From assembly GCA_025352485.1 (NCBI GenBank), contig JANXTJ010000025.1, forward strand, positions 1 through 7,160: a stretch of DNA of 7,160 nt, given 5' to 3'. Shown in pieces: positions 5,325 through 7,160 of the stretch (positions are counted from its first letter, which is position 1; each line of letters starts with the position of its first letter). The position numbers were made by a program, and so were the translations under genes. This DNA is from Salinibacterium sp. (GTDB lineage Bacteria; Actinomycetota; Actinomycetes; Actinomycetales; Microbacteriaceae). The notes under the pieces were generated by a model. That model was not told the origin of the DNA. It did not search any database and worked only from the letters and a program-made list of their open reading frames with translations.

Positions 5325-6017
5325 CCGGCCCGCGCTCTCCGTACCGACACCAGCGCCGTCCCGGCCCGCGCGCACCAGACCGGTCTCGTAGGCGATCACG
5401 ACGAGCTGTACGCGGTCGCGCGCGCCGAGCTTAGACATGATCCGCGACACGTGTGTCTTGGCGGTGAGCGGGCTGAGAAACAGTGCCGTGCCGATCTCAT
5501 CGTTGGTCAGGCCATGGCCGACCAGCCCGAGCACCTCGCGCTCGCGCTCGGTAATGACGCTCAGTTGACTGGCGTCAGGCGCCTCACGTAGTTCGCCGGA
5601 AATTCGCTCGAGCAGCCGCCTGGTGACGCCGGGACTGAGCAGGGCGTCCCCCGCGGAGACAACGCGCACGGCTCGGATGAACTCCTCCGGCTCTGTGTCT
5701 TTCACCAGGAATCCGCTGGCCCCCGCACGGATTGCCCTGCCCACGTATTCATCGAGCTCAAACGTCGTGACGATGACGATATGGGTGTTTTTCAACTCTG
5801 GCTTCGAGGCGATTTGCTCGGTGGCCCATAGACCGTCGCCATCGGGCATCCGGATGTCCATGAGCACCACATCGGGTCGCGTCGCGATGACGAGCGCGAC
5901 CGCTTCGGCACCGCTGCCGGCCTCCCCCACGATTTCGATGTCGGGTTCCGCTTCGAGCAGGCTGCGGAATCCGGCCCGGATGAGTTGTTGGTCGTCGGCG
6001 ATTGCTACCCGGATCAT
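5322..6017 (-). CDS. NarL/LuxR-type response regulator
   Basis: A 231-residue two-component response regulator. The receiver domain (about 1-120) has the acidic pair Asp8/Asp9, phosphoacceptor Asp54 in VLMDIRMPDGDG, a Thr at 84/85 and Lys106 in FLVKDTEP, all in the expected places. A linker leads to a C-terminal GerE/LuxR helix-turn-helix (about 152-212) with TEREREVLGLVGHGLTNDEI followed by the recognition region LSPLTAKTHVSRIMSKL. After phosphorylation it should bind DNA as a dimer. The last 20 residues are a glycine-rich, probably disordered tail. Its ATG overlaps the kinase stop (ATGA), so the two are translated together and form a cognate pair. Target genes are unknown; azlCD, 42 bp downstream on the same strand, is a candidate by position only. 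Confidence 0.96.
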   Translation of the reverse strand: MIRVAIADDQQLIRAGFRSLLEAEPDIEIVGEAGSGAEAVALVIATRPDVVLMDIRMPDGDGLWATEQIASKPELKNTHIVIVTTFELDEYVGRAIRAGASGFLVKDTEPEEFIRAVRVVSAGDALLSPGVTRRLLERISGELREAPDASQLSVITEREREVLGLVGHGLTNDEIGTALFLSPLTAKTHVSRIMSKLGARDRVQLVVIAYETGLVRAGRDGAGVGTESAGR

Positions 6018-7150
6018 CTCGCGAGAACTCCCGTGTTCGTGTCGTGCAGCGGTATCCGTGCGGTGACCTGCAGCCCGCCAGCGGCGGCGCGGCCGGTTTC
6101 GAGGGTACCGCCGAGCAGTTCGGCACGCTCGCGCATGCCCAGCAGGCCACGGCCGGTGTCCGGCTCAGTGCCGTCGATGCCGCTGCCATTATCGGCGACG
6201 GTCACGACATAGCTGCCGCCAGCGATGCCCACGGTGACGCTCGCCGCGGTCGCGTGAGCGTGCCGCACGACGTTGGTCAGCGACTCCTGTGCGATGCGAT
6301 AGATCGCGAGCTGCACGGCCTTGGGCGCGTCCGCAAGGCCGTTGAGCAGGCTCACCTCGACACCCTGTGCGGTGACGGATGCCGCCAGTCCCGCCAGCCG
6401 CGACAGGTCTGGCTCAGGCACGAGCGGGGCGCTCGGATTTTGGCCTCCCTCAGCACGCAGAATACCGAGCACGGAACGCACCTCGTCGAGCGCGGTTTTG
6501 GAGGTCTCTTTGATGCCCGACAGTGCCTCTTTTGCCTTCGCCGGTTGCTTATCCATCAGGTGCAGGCCGACGCTGGCCTGCACGTTGATCTGGCTCAGGG
6601 AATGCGCCAGCACGTCGTGCAGTTCGCGGGCGATACGCACCCGCTCGGCCTGCACCTCCGTTTGGCGGCGCTGGGCTAGCGCCCGCTGGTAGCGCTCGAT
6701 ATTTTCGCGGCGGGCCCGCACCGCCTCGCCGACACCGAAGGTGACCAGAATCCCCAGGGTGGAAATCGCGATCCGGGCCGGGTGCCAGTTGGCCCCGAGC
6801 AGCAGCCCCACCGTGATGGTGCCGATCCAGAAGGCGCCCACCGAAATCCACGCCCAGATTCGGGCACCGTGCACGATCGACAGGATGATCGCGAAAGCCA
6901 GCGCCAGATAGGGCGGGCCGAACGACTGACCGGCGATGACAAAGTCGGCGCAGGCGATCCCGGAAACGAACAACACCACGGGGCCGGGAAAGCGACGCAC
7001 CATCAGCAGCGCCAGGGCGCCAACCACGGCCAGGATCGTGGTCAACAGCGATAGCGGTGCGCGCAGCTGCATGAACAGGTACAGGCTCGGGGGTACTTGA
7101 AGCAGCAGCGAGACAAGAACGGGGACGAATAGTCGCGCGCGCGCCGACAT
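6014..7150 (-). CDS. sensor histidine kinase (HisKA_3 / NarX-DesK-like)
   Basis: A complete 378-residue membrane histidine kinase. The N-terminal half (about residues 7-142) holds five or six hydrophobic helices with very short loops and no extracellular sensor domain, so it probably senses something in or at the membrane. A short coiled-coil linker (about 143-170) leads to the HisKA_3 dimerisation segment RIARELHDVLAHSLS with phosphorylated His178. The ATP-binding domain has the N box QESLTNVVRHA (Asn293), DNGSG (320-324) and GRGLLGMRER (333-342). It autophosphorylates and passes the phosphate to the regulator encoded immediately downstream (4-bp ATGA overlap). The ATG at 7150 is supported by a GGAG Shine-Dalgarno sequence at 7157-7160 with 6-nt spacing, which also means this gene is not leaderless. 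The operon promoter lies outside the window. The stimulus is unknown; this membrane-only layout is common in actinobacteria in systems linked to envelope stress or export. Confidence 0.95.
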   Translation of the reverse strand: MSARARLFVPVLVSLLLQVPPSLYLFMQLRAPLSLLTTILAVVGALALLMVRRFPGPVVLFVSGIACADFVIAGQSFGPPYLALAFAIILSIVHGARIWAWISVGAFWIGTITVGLLLGANWHPARIAISTLGILVTFGVGEAVRARRENIERYQRALAQRRQTEVQAERVRIARELHDVLAHSLSQINVQASVGLHLMDKQPAKAKEALSGIKETSKTALDEVRSVLGILRAEGGQNPSAPLVPEPDLSRLAGLAASVTAQGVEVSLLNGLADAPKAVQLAIYRIAQESLTNVVRHAHATAASVTVGIAGGSYVVTVADNGSGIDGTEPDTGRGLLGMRERAELLGGTLETGRAAAGGLQVTARIPLHDTNTGVLAR

Positions 7151-7156
7151 CCGAAA

Positions 7157-7160
7157 CTCC
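7157..7160 (-). promoter_or_regulatory. ribosome binding site of the histidine kinase gene
   Basis: GGAG on the minus strand lies 6 nt before the ATG at 7150, at the very edge of the window. It fixes the kinase start and shows that its mRNA has a leader. The sequence ends here, so no promoter can be read. Confidence 0.65.

Noticed and set aside
1..7160. CRISPR arrays, insertion sequences, toxin-antitoxin or defence genes
   Set aside because: I saw no regularly spaced direct repeats, no transposase or nuclease motifs and no pair of small overlapping genes. Apart from the small gene at 1123-1335, every coding region is a recognisable housekeeping, transport or signalling gene.

Overview
This looks like ordinary chromosome from a high-GC Gram-positive bacterium, most likely an actinobacterium of the Microbacteriaceae type. 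The pointers are the strongly GC-biased third codon positions in every gene, frequent GTG starts, several start codons that sit directly behind a TANNNT -10 box with no Shine-Dalgarno sequence (leaderless transcription), a tRNA gene without an encoded CCA, and the protein families present. This placement rests on reading alone, with no database search.

Layout. 1-256: non-coding, except for a minus-strand elongator tRNA-Met(CAU) at 130-203. 257-1105 (-): an alpha/beta-fold hydrolase, divergent across only 17 bp from a 70-codon acidic protein of unknown function (1123-1335, +). 3619 to 1379 (-): a two-gene unit of a DMT/NIPA-like multi-pass membrane protein followed 6 bp later by a GT4 glycosyltransferase. 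The glycosyltransferase start (TTG) lies in a small hairpin, and its ribosome binding site overlaps the upstream stop codon. 3660-4226 (+): peptide deformylase (def), divergent from the membrane protein gene across a 40-bp spacer. 7150 to 4237 (-): a sensor histidine kinase and NarL-type response regulator overlapping by ATGA, then 42 bp, then azlC and azlD overlapping by GTGA, which together encode a two-part branched-chain amino acid exporter.

How the genes work together. Three gene pairs are translationally coupled and very likely act as functional pairs: kinase with regulator, AzlC with AzlD, and membrane protein with glycosyltransferase. The two-component system lies upstream of azlCD on the same strand and could control it, but nothing in the sequence proves this. 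Def acts on nascent proteins and is probably unrelated to its neighbours. The most notable regulatory structure is the 3620-3659 spacer, where each of two opposed genes has a -10 box exactly 6 nt before its start codon, so the two promoters must overlap.

I see no mobile element, CRISPR array, phage gene or toxin-antitoxin pair, and no obviously new defence or biosynthetic system. The points worth a second look concern gene pairing and promoter architecture.
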